DNA of 34,091 bases, from assembly GCA_017533785.1 (NCBI GenBank), contig JAFWII010000005.1:1-34091 (forward strand), given 5' to 3'. Positions 24,009-33,318 of the stretch are shown one piece after another. The first letter of the stretch is position 1. Each line of letters starts with the position of its first letter. The translations under genes and the position numbers were made by a program. Origin of the DNA: Erysipelotrichaceae bacterium (lineage in GTDB: Bacteria > Bacillota_I > Bacilli_A > Erysipelotrichales > Erysipelotrichaceae). The notes under the pieces were generated by a model. The model made no database searches. It saw only the letters and a list, made by a program, of their open reading frames with translations, and had not been told where the DNA came from.

Positions 24009-25859
24009 TTATTTGTACTCTTCCATTGCCTTGCGCAGGATCGGGAAACAGACCGGACCGTTCTGCATCGCCTTCTCATTGTAGCGGATGATGTCGAAAC
24101 TGTCGCCCAGACGCTGCTGTGTCTGCTGGCGGAGTTCCATAAAGGCACAGAGACCGTATCCGTAGGAAGAGATCGTAGCCGGCATATCCGCTACTGCGTC
24201 ATACAGGCTCTTAGCTGTGCTGTCATCGAACTGAATACCGACATCAAGTGCGTTGACGTATTCTTTCAGTTCCTTGCAGTTCCAGCCTTTGTAGTTAACC
24301 CCGATATCGATCAGAGTCTGCAGGATATAACCATAGACAGCATCGCCGCCAAAATAATTCGCTGCTGCCTGCGTCTCGAGTCCAGCCCAATTCCAGGCAT
24401 CCATTTCCGCCTGCATTGCCCATCCTTCCGTATATCCGGTGAAGCCGTAGCAGCTGCGGAATGCGTGCGGATTGGTGCGCCAGTAGTAAACGTTCTGGTA
24501 CAGATGTCCCGGGAATGCTTCATGGGCCAGCGTCGTATAACTGCCGAGCAGATCATCACCAAGCGTATTGGGATTGGTGCGGACAACGTTCCGGTCAAGA
24601 TTATCGATCGGAGCAGTCAGATAATACGCCAGGATCGAGTCGGAAGCGACCGAAGGATCGAGCGGAGAAGCGATAAAGCTCATCTTTTCGCTTTCCGGAT
24701 ACATAGCTGTCAGATGCTCCTGCAGATAGTTCAGCTTGCTGTCTGTATCAAGACCCAGAGCTTCGATCGCGGAAGGATCGTTGTAGACTGTCTGTGCTTC
24801 TTTGATCCCGTTCGGATCAGAATAGATGGACATCATGTAGTCTTCGCTAAGAACGTAGTAGAGCGCATCCTCAAGAACTTTCATGACATCGTCAAGGGAA
24901 CGGTTATCGCTGTTGCGCAGGATGAACTTCGCCTCCGCGTAGCCCTTGGAATAGTGGACCATACCGCGCTGATCGCCGCTGACACGGGCTTTGCCCTTCA
25001 GCTTCTCAACTTCTTTCGCGGCTTTCTGGTATGCCGGAATGACCGTGTTCTTGACGATCTGCGCATTCTTTTCCTTGTATTCGGTCTTCTGCGCATCCGT
25101 CAGGAAAGTAACTTCATTGTCCATCCGGTTGTTGAAGACGCTGATCAGTTCGTTGTCATCGACCTTGGATGTAAAGCGCTCGATGTATTCCAGGGAATCG
25201 GCAAGCTGCGTATCAGACATGGCGATACCCTCTTTTGCCTGTGCCTGGGTGTAGGCGATCGCCTCATCCATGTAGCGGCCGACATCTTCCAGCAGAACGA
25301 GATAGTCATCCAGCGATTCCTGATCATAGAAATAGTATTCGGTAAAGTTCGTCACCAGGTTGCTCGGGAGCTCGCTCTCCGGGAAAAGAAGGTTGTACTT
25401 GCCGTAGATCAGGTCGATCAGTCCTTCGTACATACTGTATTCGATGACTTCATAGTCGTACTGCTGACGGTAGGAAAGCTTGCTGAAATCGAATTCTTTC
25501 AGCTTTTCAAGCGTATCCAGACATTCCTGGTAGTTCTTCTTGTATTCCTCGGCTTCCGGACCGTATTCGATCTTGCCCAGCGTCACTTCCGGCTTGGTGA
25601 GCCCGAGAGCCTTATAGTCAGTGACATTGAAATGCATGGACAGATAATCCTTTTCCGCCATCGTTTTGAAATGCTCATCCAGGAACGCTTCAAATGCCGG
25701 ATCGTTTGCGGTATTCTCCGGATTCTTGTCACGCGGTGTCCATTCTTTGATCGCTGTCAGATAGGTCTCCCCTTCCGCAGGATCCTCAGTATTCTTTGCC
25801 TTGCCCTGACAGCCGGTCAGAAGCAAAACGGCCAAAAGGAGTATTAACAGTTTTTTCAT
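24009..25859 (-). CDS. DUF885 family lipoprotein, putative zinc metallopeptidase
   Basis: 616 residues. A lipoprotein signal peptide with lipobox LLTGC (Cys17) anchors it to the outer face of the membrane. The DUF885 core spans most of the mature chain and is largely helical. The family motif HEAFPGH (His446, Glu447, His452) and the downstream YTEGWAM block (Glu478) fit a gluzincin-like metal site; substrates are not well defined in the family. GAGGTG lies five bases before the ATG. It is divergent from the 144-residue gene and monocistronic, with its own terminator. Confidence 0.9.
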   Translation of the reverse strand: MKKLLILLLAVLLLTGCQGKAKNTEDPAEGETYLTAIKEWTPRDKNPENTANDPAFEAFLDEHFKTMAEKDYLSMHFNVTDYKALGLTKPEVTLGKIEYGPEAEEYKKNYQECLDTLEKLKEFDFSKLSYRQQYDYEVIEYSMYEGLIDLIYGKYNLLFPESELPSNLVTNFTEYYFYDQESLDDYLVLLEDVGRYMDEAIAYTQAQAKEGIAMSDTQLADSLEYIERFTSKVDDNELISVFNNRMDNEVTFLTDAQKTEYKEKNAQIVKNTVIPAYQKAAKEVEKLKGKARVSGDQRGMVHYSKGYAEAKFILRNSDNRSLDDVMKVLEDALYYVLSEDYMMSIYSDPNGIKEAQTVYNDPSAIEALGLDTDSKLNYLQEHLTAMYPESEKMSFIASPLDPSVASDSILAYYLTAPIDNLDRNVVRTNPNTLGDDLLGSYTTLAHEAFPGHLYQNVYYWRTNPHAFRSCYGFTGYTEGWAMQAEMDAWNWAGLETQAAANYFGGDAVYGYILQTLIDIGVNYKGWNCKELKEYVNALDVGIQFDDSTAKSLYDAVADMPATISSYGYGLCAFMELRQQTQQRLGDSFDIIRYNEKAMQNGPVCFPILRKAMEEYK

Positions 25860-25877
25860 TTTCTCACCTCATTTTAA

Positions 25878-25889
25878 TATTGTACAATA
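25878..25889. promoter_or_regulatory. Shared palindromic -10 region of the divergent genes at 25859 and 25913
   Basis: TATTGTACAATA is a perfect 12-bp palindrome, so TACAAT can serve as a -10 box in both directions. Neither side has a good -35. It may also be an operator. Confidence 0.45.
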
Positions 25890-25912
25890 AGAGCAGGAAA
25901 AGAGGAACAATA

Positions 25913-26347
25913 ATGCTGGTTAGTAATATGACCCTGAGACAGATGATCGACTTCAAACCGGGTGACGAAGACATGGCTTTACTGCCTCTTGATGTCACCG
26001 TTTATATAAAAGCAACCATCATTTCCAAGGAAAGAGAAGACAATGTCGGATTCATCCGCCATCTTTTTACGCACGATCTGGTCGGCGAAGTCTTCAAGGA
26101 TCCGGGAAAGACGGTTTTTTATGATTTCGACGCCAGGGAAGTCAAGAATTCCCATAAATTCATCACCATCTTCGAGCTCTACAGCAAGGAGCAGCTGCAG
26201 CTGACAGCGGAAGACGCGCTGGAGATCCTGCAGGGCTATCACGGAGATGCGGACGTGATCTTCGATCTGTTCTCCTTTGACAACCGGATGATCCGCCTCA
26301 GCATTCTGGATGGCATCCTGAATTCCGAAGAGATCAAAGAGGCATGA
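25913..26347 (+). CDS. Unknown protein, 144 residues
   Basis: I do not recognise this family. The start is the ATG at 25913 (MLVSNMTLRQMIDF), with AGAGG seven bases upstream; longer in-frame starts run into the divergent gene's promoter. The protein is acidic and soluble, with no signal peptide or membrane helix. It seems to have a mixed alpha/beta N-terminal part (PLDVTVYIKATIISK, KTVFYDFDAREV) and a helical end (TAEDALEILQGY, LSILDGILNSEEI). Its TGA overlaps the ATG of the GH25 gene (ATGA), so the two are probably made together. No catalytic motif is obvious. Confidence 0.8.
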   Translation: MLVSNMTLRQMIDFKPGDEDMALLPLDVTVYIKATIISKEREDNVGFIRHLFTHDLVGEVFKDPGKTVFYDFDAREVKNSHKFITIFELYSKEQLQLTAEDALEILQGYHGDADVIFDLFSFDNRMIRLSILDGILNSEEIKEA

Positions 26348-27192
26348 GCAGAAAAAGACGTCCTGTCTCCAGAACCCGCCGAACCAGACAAAAGCGAAGT
26401 GATGCGATAAAGATCGCCGGTATCCTGCTTGCCATTCTGATCCTTTTCGGGATCGTTCGCTGTGCGCTCGGAGGGATCCGGCATAATTACGATTTCGATC
26501 CGGTAGAACCGATGGAAGAGCTGGAGACCCATACTTACGACTTCGAGAAACTCGGCGAAGAAAACGGACATTTGACGTATCCGGGAGCCGCCTACGGCAT
26601 CGACATCTCTTCCCATCAGGGAGAAGTCGACTGGCAGAAGGTCAAGGACAGCGGCGTGGAATTCGTTTTCCTGCGGGTCGGCTACCGCGGCTATGAACAG
26701 GGTCTGCTGAATCCCGACAGCGCCTTCGAGGAATACTATAACGGAGCACGCAGCGTCGGACTTCCGGTCGGCGTATACTTCTTCTCGCAGGCGATCGATG
26801 AGAAAGAAGCCATGGACGAAGCGTTCTACGTGCTTGAACACATCCGAAACAAAGAGATCACCCTGCCTGTCGTTTACGATCTGGAGGAGATCGATTACGA
26901 TACCAGCCGGATCGAAGAGATCTCGGCGGAACAGCGCACCAACAACGCGCTTGCCTTCTGTCAGAAGATCGAAGAGAACGGTTACCGGGCAATGATCTAC
27001 ACCAATCTGAGCTGGTCACAGGATTATTTCGATCTTTACAGGATCATGAACTATCCGCTGTGGTTCGCCCACTACAGCAGCCTGCCCGGTCTTGAGTACG
27101 ACTTCGAGATCTGGCAGTACAGCGACAAAGCCGAGATCGACGGCATCGAATGGCCGGTCGATGTCAATCTATACTTTAACTTTCCATACTGA
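26344..27192 (+). CDS. Membrane-anchored GH25 muramidase (lysozyme)
   Basis: 282 residues. A very basic cytoplasmic tip (MSRKRRPVSRTRRTRQKR) precedes one membrane helix (~23-43), then a short acidic linker and the GH25 domain (~80-282). The family motif YGIDISSHQG (Asp87) and the catalytic DxE motif VVYDLEE (Asp179, Glu181) are intact. GH25 enzymes cleave the MurNAc-GlcNAc bond of peptidoglycan. The anchor points to a role in cell-wall turnover, not a phage or secreted lysin. It overlaps the upstream unknown gene by four bases and precedes glpK by 18. Confidence 0.92.
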   Translation: MSRKRRPVSRTRRTRQKRSDAIKIAGILLAILILFGIVRCALGGIRHNYDFDPVEPMEELETHTYDFEKLGEENGHLTYPGAAYGIDISSHQGEVDWQKVKDSGVEFVFLRVGYRGYEQGLLNPDSAFEEYYNGARSVGLPVGVYFFSQAIDEKEAMDEAFYVLEHIRNKEITLPVVYDLEEIDYDTSRIEEISAEQRTNNALAFCQKIEENGYRAMIYTNLSWSQDYFDLYRIMNYPLWFAHYSSLPGLEYDFEIWQYSDKAEIDGIEWPVDVNLYFNFPY

Positions 27193-28701
<1,509 letters not shown>

Positions 28702-28730
28702 AAGTCCATTGATAAACACCACATATTCAG

Positions 28731-28758
28731 AACAGGGAGAACGCAGGTTCTCCCTGTT
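28731..28758 (+). terminator. Terminator after glpK
   Basis: AACAGGGAGAAC / GTTCTCCCTGTT gives a 12-bp stem with a GCAG loop, followed by TT and A/T. It ends the unknown-GH25-glpK unit. Confidence 0.9.
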
Positions 28759-28790
28759 TTATGAACAGCGAAGACTGCCTGGCCATTGAA

Positions 28791-28815
28791 AAAAGAACAG
28801 CAGCACTGTTCTTTT
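28791..28815 (-). terminator. Terminator after the HAAS/DUF4097 gene
   Basis: AAAAGAACAG / CTGTTCTTTT, a 10-bp stem with a five-base loop. There are T-runs on both sides, so it can also act as a backup for glpK. Confidence 0.88.
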
Positions 28816-28844
28816 TTTTCTTTGACATGGATGACGGATCTATC

Positions 28845-30071
28845 TCAGCGGATATGGATATCGCCGGAGAACGATTTTGCAAAGATCTCGCCGCTTCCGA
28901 TGCCGACCAGGAAATGATGGTCGTCGTACCTGACTGCTTCGGCAACGCGCGGGAAACGAATATCGCCGGTGGAAGTTTTTGCGTCGACGCGGCAGTTGTC
29001 AAGCTCGGTCTCAAGATCGATATCGCCAGTCTTCGCGCTGATCTCAGCGTTGTTTACGAGATCGATAAAGCGGATCTTCTGGTCTCCTGACAAAGTGGAA
29101 GACTGAAAACGGTTGCAGATACAAGATATATCGATATCGCCGGATGTCGACTTCAGAAAAACGTTTTCTCCCTGCAGGGAATCGATCTCGATGTCGCCGG
29201 AAACAGTCTCGATCGAAGTACTGCCGCTGCATCCATCCAAATCATAATCGCCGCTGACCGTCTTTATATGGAGATCTCTGTAGGAGACCCGTTTCAGTTC
29301 CATATCGCCGGATACACTGTCGATGCGTATGCTGCCGCAACTGATATCTGTAAGCTTATGATCTCCACTCAGCGTCTTCGCCTCCAGCTTTTCAAGTGTT
29401 ATGTTTTCAGCACGGAGATCGCCGGATTTGGAGTGAAATTCAACTGTGACGCCTTCAGGAATTCTCAGATCCAGCGTACTGCTCGATCTGACAAGTCCTC
29501 CGGAGGGAGAACTCTCATGGAACACGACATTGTCGAGTTCATTGGCGATCTTCAGTTCATTGATGCTTTTGGCAAAGACCGTAAGCCCCGGAGAATACTC
29601 ATAATGCACATCGCTGTCTTTTGATGCCGAGAGATTCAGGTCCATTGCATTTCCCCAGACCTCGATCCTGCGGACCGGTCCGCCAACATATCCGCTCTGT
29701 GGACGGGTCGCTTCGTTGACTGCTGTTTCTGTGACGTCGGCGATCCGTTCCGAGAAATCTTTCAGTCTTGTCTCCAGATCGAGACTCCGCACACCCTCTT
29801 CGATCGTATCTCCGAGAGTGTTCAGGAAAGAACCGAACGCGTTGCCGAGATCTTCAAAATCGTTGCGAATGTCGGCGCGGTGTTTCGGCAGACCCAGGTT
29901 CTCGATCATCTCATCGACGGTACCGAGCTCCTCAATGATCTCTTCTTCGCTCTGTCCGTTTTTACGGCCTTCTTCGAAGTGTTCTTCGAACGCTTCCCTG
30001 AGTTCCGTATACTCTTCCGGATAATCCCGCAGTTTTCTTCTTAATTCATCAAAATATTCCTGTTTTGTCAT
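28845..30071 (-). CDS. HAAS (DUF1700) - DUF4097 protein with SGD beta repeats
   Basis: 408 residues. The N-terminal ~65 residues are a HAAS/DUF1700-type helical domain (MTKQEYFDELRRKLRDYPEE, then EEIIEELGTVDEMIENLG). A helical linker follows, then a DUF4097 beta-solenoid-like region (~130-408) in which S/T-G-D/E recurs about eleven times at roughly 20-residue intervals (KSGDLRA, LSGDHKL, VSGDMEL, VSGDYDL and so on). No signal peptide or membrane helix is seen, so the repeat region is probably cytoplasmic or exported by an unusual route. It overlaps the PadR gene by four bases, and PadR + HAAS pairs are common in Bacillota. The function is not established; envelope-stress sensing has been suggested for relatives. 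Confidence 0.88.
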   Translation of the reverse strand: MTKQEYFDELRRKLRDYPEEYTELREAFEEHFEEGRKNGQSEEEIIEELGTVDEMIENLGLPKHRADIRNDFEDLGNAFGSFLNTLGDTIEEGVRSLDLETRLKDFSERIADVTETAVNEATRPQSGYVGGPVRRIEVWGNAMDLNLSASKDSDVHYEYSPGLTVFAKSINELKIANELDNVVFHESSPSGGLVRSSSTLDLRIPEGVTVEFHSKSGDLRAENITLEKLEAKTLSGDHKLTDISCGSIRIDSVSGDMELKRVSYRDLHIKTVSGDYDLDGCSGSTSIETVSGDIEIDSLQGENVFLKSTSGDIDISCICNRFQSSTLSGDQKIRFIDLVNNAEISAKTGDIDLETELDNCRVDAKTSTGDIRFPRVAEAVRYDDHHFLVGIGSGEIFAKSFSGDIHIR

Positions 30072-30373
30072 GCTAATAATTTCCCTGCCTTTTCCAAGAA
30101 TTCAAGCCATTCGGCTTTTTGTTTCTGCAGATAGTCCCTGCCTTTCTCTGTCAGATGATAATACTTTCTGGCCGGACCGCTGTCCGATTCCTGCAGATAA
30201 GTCGTCACATATCCGTCATCTTTGATCCTCTTCAGGATCAGATAGAGAGTTCCGGCGGTGACTTCCAGTTCTTTTGAGATCAGTTCGGTCAGTTCGTATC
30301 CGTAGCGATCTTCTCTTACGAGCTGATTCAGGACGCAGAGGTCCAGAACACCTTTTTTAAACTGTGTATTCAT
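30068..30373 (-). CDS. PadR-family transcriptional regulator
   Basis: 101 residues, the short PadR type with only the winged helix domain and a C-terminal dimerisation helix. KKGVLDLCVLNQLVREDRYGYELTELI and GTLYLILKRIKDDGYVTTYLQESDSGPARKYYHLTEKGRDYL are diagnostic. GGGAGG lies before the ATG. It is the first gene of a two-gene unit. A palindrome in its own promoter suggests autoregulation together with the HAAS/DUF4097 gene. Confidence 0.95.
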   Translation of the reverse strand: MNTQFKKGVLDLCVLNQLVREDRYGYELTELISKELEVTAGTLYLILKRIKDDGYVTTYLQESDSGPARKYYHLTEKGRDYLQKQKAEWLEFLEKAGKLLA

Positions 30374-30389
30374 ACTTCCTCCCGGCTAT

Positions 30390-30418
30390 AATTTATCACA
30401 TACTATTATGTATTGCAA
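30390..30418 (-). promoter_or_regulatory. padR promoter with internal operator
   Basis: TTGCAA (30413-30418) and TAAATT (30390-30395) are 17 bases apart. The spacer contains ACATA-CTAT-TATGT (30398-30411, plus strand), a 14-bp palindrome of the ATGT/ACAT type used by PadR proteins. Binding there would block RNA polymerase. Confidence 0.6.
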
Positions 30419-30465
30419 TATAGTAAATACAATTCTTGCACGTTTTTCCATTTTTCGTTTCAAAA

Positions 30466-30494
30466 TTCACAAACATTTGCTTTTCCGCTATAAT
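30466..30494 (+). promoter_or_regulatory. Promoter of the acyl-CoA synthetase operon
   Basis: TTCACA (30466-30471) and TATAAT (30489-30494) are separated by 17 bases. Transcription would begin near 30501, about 35 bases before the ATG. Confidence 0.75.
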
Positions 30495-30535
30495 GAAAAA
30501 CAGAAAATCAAATCAGTTTATCAAGGAAAACTCAA

Positions 30536-32218
30536 ATGAACACATCTCAGATCCATCTCGACTATCCGGAAAAGACGATGTTCCAAATGGTCGAACGTAA
30601 TTCCAAAGACTACCCGAATGCACCTGCATATGAACTCTACGGAAACAAAACGACATATGCGGAATTTGTAAAAAAGATCGAAGCCGCAGGCAGAGCCCTG
30701 CTAAATATCGGAATTCAGAGAGGTGACGCAGTTACGATCTGCATGCCGAACATCCCGCAGTCCCTGGACTGCTTTTATGCGTTGAACCGTATTGGCGCCG
30801 TAGCCAATATGATCCATCCGCAGTCTGCGCTTGAAGAAGTCATTTTCTATCTGAATTTCTCCAAAAGCAAGGCGATCCTCGTACCGGACATGTTCTATGA
30901 GAAGATCACCGAAGCACTGAAGAGAGTCGATCACGAAGTCAAGGTGATCGTCGCCAGGATTCAGGATGAGCTCCCGCTGCACCTGAAACTGATCTATACC
31001 GTAAAAGCCGGAAAACAGTACATGAAATATCCTTTGAAGGGTCAGGGCGTCCTGTGGACGGATTTCGTCAAGACCGGGCAGAATCAGACATTGCCGGAGA
31101 TCACCTACAAAAAAGACCGCACCGCCGTCATTCTTTACAGCGGCGGCACGACCGGTGTCCCGAAAGGCATCTGTCTGACGGATATGAATTTCAACGCGCT
31201 CGCGCTTCAGGCAAAAGCCGCGATCGAGGAAGAACTCGGTGTCGGACTGAAAATGCTGAGCTGTATGCCGATGTTCCACGGCTTCGGACTGGGCATCAAC
31301 ATCCATACCGTGCTGGTCCATGGCGCCTGCTGCATCCTGATGCCGACGTTCAATCCGAAGACCTATGCGGATATGATCAAAAAGAAAAAGCCGAACTTCA
31401 TCGCCGGCGTTCCGACGATCTTTGAAGCTCTGCTGCATATGCCCCAGCTGAACGGAGTCGACCTCGGTTTCATGAAAGGTATGTTCTGCGGCGGTGATTC
31501 GCTGTCTGTCGAGCTCAAGAAAAAGATCGATACGTTCCTGAAAGAACATAACGCCACGATCCAGGTCCGTGAAGGCTACGGCCTTACGGAATGTGTCACC
31601 GCAAGTTGTCTGACGCCGAAAGACACCTATAAGCCCGGCAGTATCGGCATCCCTTTCCCGGATACCTATTACTGCATCGTGCAGCCGGGCACCGATGAGG
31701 AACTGCCTTACGGCGAAGAAGGCGAGATCATCCTGCGCGGCCCGTCCGTTATGACGCGTTACCTTGACAACGAGGAAGAGGCCGCCAATACGCTCAGAAA
31801 ACTGCCGGACGGCAATACCTGGCTCTATACCGGCGATCTGGGCAAGATCGACAAAGACGGATATGTCTACTTCCGGCAGCGTATCAAACGCATGATCATC
31901 TCAAACGGATACAACATCTATCCCGGCCAGGTCGAAAACGCGATCGACAGCTGCGACGAAGTATCCTACAGCTGTGTCATCGGTGTCAAAGATCCGCGCC
32001 GAATGAAGCGCGTCAGAGCCTACATCGTTCTTAAGGACGGTTACGAACCTTCCAAAGAGACCGAAGCCAAGATCATGGAAAAAGTAAAACGCAGCGTTGC
32101 CGGCTATGCCCTTCCGAAAGAGATCATCTTCCGGAAAGAGCTGCCTAAGACGCTCGTCGGAAAAGTCGCCTACCGCAAACTGGAAGAAGAAGCGGAAGCT
32201 GAAGAACAGAAAGCCTGA
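30536..32218 (+). CDS. Acyl-CoA synthetase (AMP-forming), class I adenylate-forming enzyme
   Basis: 560 residues, cytoplasmic. It activates a carboxylic acid with ATP to an acyl-AMP and then, in most relatives, to an acyl-CoA. The P-loop is YSGGTTGVPKG (from Ser202), the A5 motif is EGYGLTECVTAS, the A7-A8 region is WLYTGDLGKIDKDGYVYFRQRIKRMI, and the catalytic Lys of A10 lies in LPKTLVGKVAYRKL. All core motifs are intact. Similarity looks closest to medium/long-chain fatty acid ligases, but the substrate cannot be read from the sequence. AAGGA precedes the ATG. The next gene, 20 bases downstream, is an acyltransferase-fold protein likely to use its product. Confidence 0.93.
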   Translation: MNTSQIHLDYPEKTMFQMVERNSKDYPNAPAYELYGNKTTYAEFVKKIEAAGRALLNIGIQRGDAVTICMPNIPQSLDCFYALNRIGAVANMIHPQSALEEVIFYLNFSKSKAILVPDMFYEKITEALKRVDHEVKVIVARIQDELPLHLKLIYTVKAGKQYMKYPLKGQGVLWTDFVKTGQNQTLPEITYKKDRTAVILYSGGTTGVPKGICLTDMNFNALALQAKAAIEEELGVGLKMLSCMPMFHGFGLGINIHTVLVHGACCILMPTFNPKTYADMIKKKKPNFIAGVPTIFEALLHMPQLNGVDLGFMKGMFCGGDSLSVELKKKIDTFLKEHNATIQVREGYGLTECVTASCLTPKDTYKPGSIGIPFPDTYYCIVQPGTDEELPYGEEGEIILRGPSVMTRYLDNEEEAANTLRKLPDGNTWLYTGDLGKIDKDGYVYFRQRIKRMIISNGYNIYPGQVENAIDSCDEVSYSCVIGVKDPRRMKRVRAYIVLKDGYEPSKETEAKIMEKVKRSVAGYALPKEIIFRKELPKTLVGKVAYRKLEEEAEAEEQKA

Positions 32219-32238
32219 CCACGTAAGGAGATTTGAAA

Positions 32239-33096
32239 ATGGGAAAAGCTGGTAAGCACAGAGTAAAAGCACCGGGACTGCAGACCGTCATGGGTTATCT
32301 GCTTCCGAAAAGAACGGACTGTGAGGTCTATCTGAACGATCAGATCGATGCGACCGAACTGATCAAATATCTCGACAGAAAAAACGCAGAACATCCGGAC
32401 TACAGGACGACCATATTCCATTGTGCGATCGCCGCAATGGCAAGAATGGTCAAAGAACGCCCCCTTCTCAACCGCTACTTCCAGGGCTACGTCCTCTATG
32501 AACGCGATGAGATCAGCCTGAGTTTCGTCGTAAAGCGCCGCTTTGCAGATAACGCGGAAGAATCCCTGATGGTCCTCGTGCCGAAAGACGAAGATACACT
32601 GGACACGATCTCCAGAAAGATCGTCGGCGATGTCAAGGAAACAAGAAAGAGCGAGCATTCGACCGGCGGTATCGACGAACTGCTGGATAAATTTGCCGCC
32701 CTGCCGCGGATCATACTGGTCATCGTAATCCGGATCATCCGCTGGCTGGACTTCTGGGGCATCAACCCGAAAGTGCTGACGGAAGGCGACCCGAACTACA
32801 CGACGATCCTCACCAGCAACCTCGGTTCGATCAAGTGTCCTGCCGTCTACCATCATCTGAATAACTACGGTACCAACAGCATCATGATCACGATCGGTAC
32901 TTTGCATAAGGAAGAAATGATCATGGAGGACGGTCATAAGGAAGTGCGCGATGTCATCGATATCGGCGCGACTCTGGATGAGCGTATCGCGGACGGTTTC
33001 TATTTCGCAAAGAGTCTGCGCCTGATGAAGCATATCTTCGCGAATCCGGAAGTACTTGAAAAACCGATCGGCGAGAACAGCGGCTTCGAGTATTAA
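32239..33096 (+). CDS. CoA-dependent acyltransferase-fold protein (2-oxoacid dehydrogenase E2 / CAT superfamily), atypical active site
   Basis: 285 residues from the ATG at 32239 (MGKAGKHR), chosen for GGAG eight bases upstream over a TTG two codons earlier. It has no lipoyl or E1-binding domain, only the CAT-like catalytic fold. TIFHCAIAAMARMVKERPLLNRYFQG, ILTSNLGSIKCPAVYHHL and the C-terminal block match that superfamily. The catalytic motif HxxxDG reads DERIADG, with Glu248 where the general-base His should be; Asp252 and Gly253 remain. A hydrophobic stretch (PRIILVIVIRIIRWLDFWG, ~155-173) may touch the membrane. It is paired with the acyl-CoA synthetase, so a role in acyl transfer or acyl carriage is plausible but unproven. 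Confidence 0.83.
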   Translation: MGKAGKHRVKAPGLQTVMGYLLPKRTDCEVYLNDQIDATELIKYLDRKNAEHPDYRTTIFHCAIAAMARMVKERPLLNRYFQGYVLYERDEISLSFVVKRRFADNAEESLMVLVPKDEDTLDTISRKIVGDVKETRKSEHSTGGIDELLDKFAALPRIILVIVIRIIRWLDFWGINPKVLTEGDPNYTTILTSNLGSIKCPAVYHHLNNYGTNSIMITIGTLHKEEMIMEDGHKEVRDVIDIGATLDERIADGFYFAKSLRLMKHIFANPEVLEKPIGENSGFEY

Positions 33097-33100
33097 TCAA

Positions 33101-33140
33101 AAAACCACAGAATCAGTCACGATTGAAAATCTGTGGTTTT
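33101..33140 (+). terminator. Terminator after the acyltransferase-fold gene
   Basis: AAAACCACAGA / TCTGTGGTTTT forms an 11-bp stem with an 18-base loop, followed by CATTTTT. It ends the two-gene unit and could also act on the opposite strand. Confidence 0.8.
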
Positions 33141-33181
33141 CATTTTTGCGTAAATTGGTCTCTTGCCCTAGAATCAGTCAC
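33109..33181. repeat. Twelve-base direct repeat
   Basis: AGAATCAGTCAC occurs at 33109-33120, within the terminator loop, and again at 33170-33181. The copies are 61 bases apart start to start. The rest of 33141-33318 shows no gene or site I can support. Confidence 0.5.
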
Positions 33182-33318
33182 TCATGAAGCATAACAGCCA
33201 AATAACCGAATCCATCAGGAACACAGCGGAAACTGTTTCGCAAGAGTATTGGAACGATGAATAGTCATTAATCCCCAAGAATCGATTAAATGGGCTATGA
33301 GGCGTGCAGCGAAAAATA

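Noticed and set aside
24465..25847. Plus-strand open frame of 460 codons opposite the DUF885 gene
   Set aside because: Antisense to a strongly supported lipoprotein gene; no start signal and no recognisable domain.
30701..31549. Minus-strand open frame of 282 codons inside the acyl-CoA synthetase gene
   Set aside because: Complementary to intact adenylate-forming motifs; no promoter or ribosome binding site.
33184..33264. Short plus-strand frame of 26 codons (starts MKHNSQITESIRNTAET)
   Set aside because: No Shine-Dalgarno or promoter, and it lies in a stretch facing the lipoprotein gene. It could be a remnant but cannot be supported as a gene.
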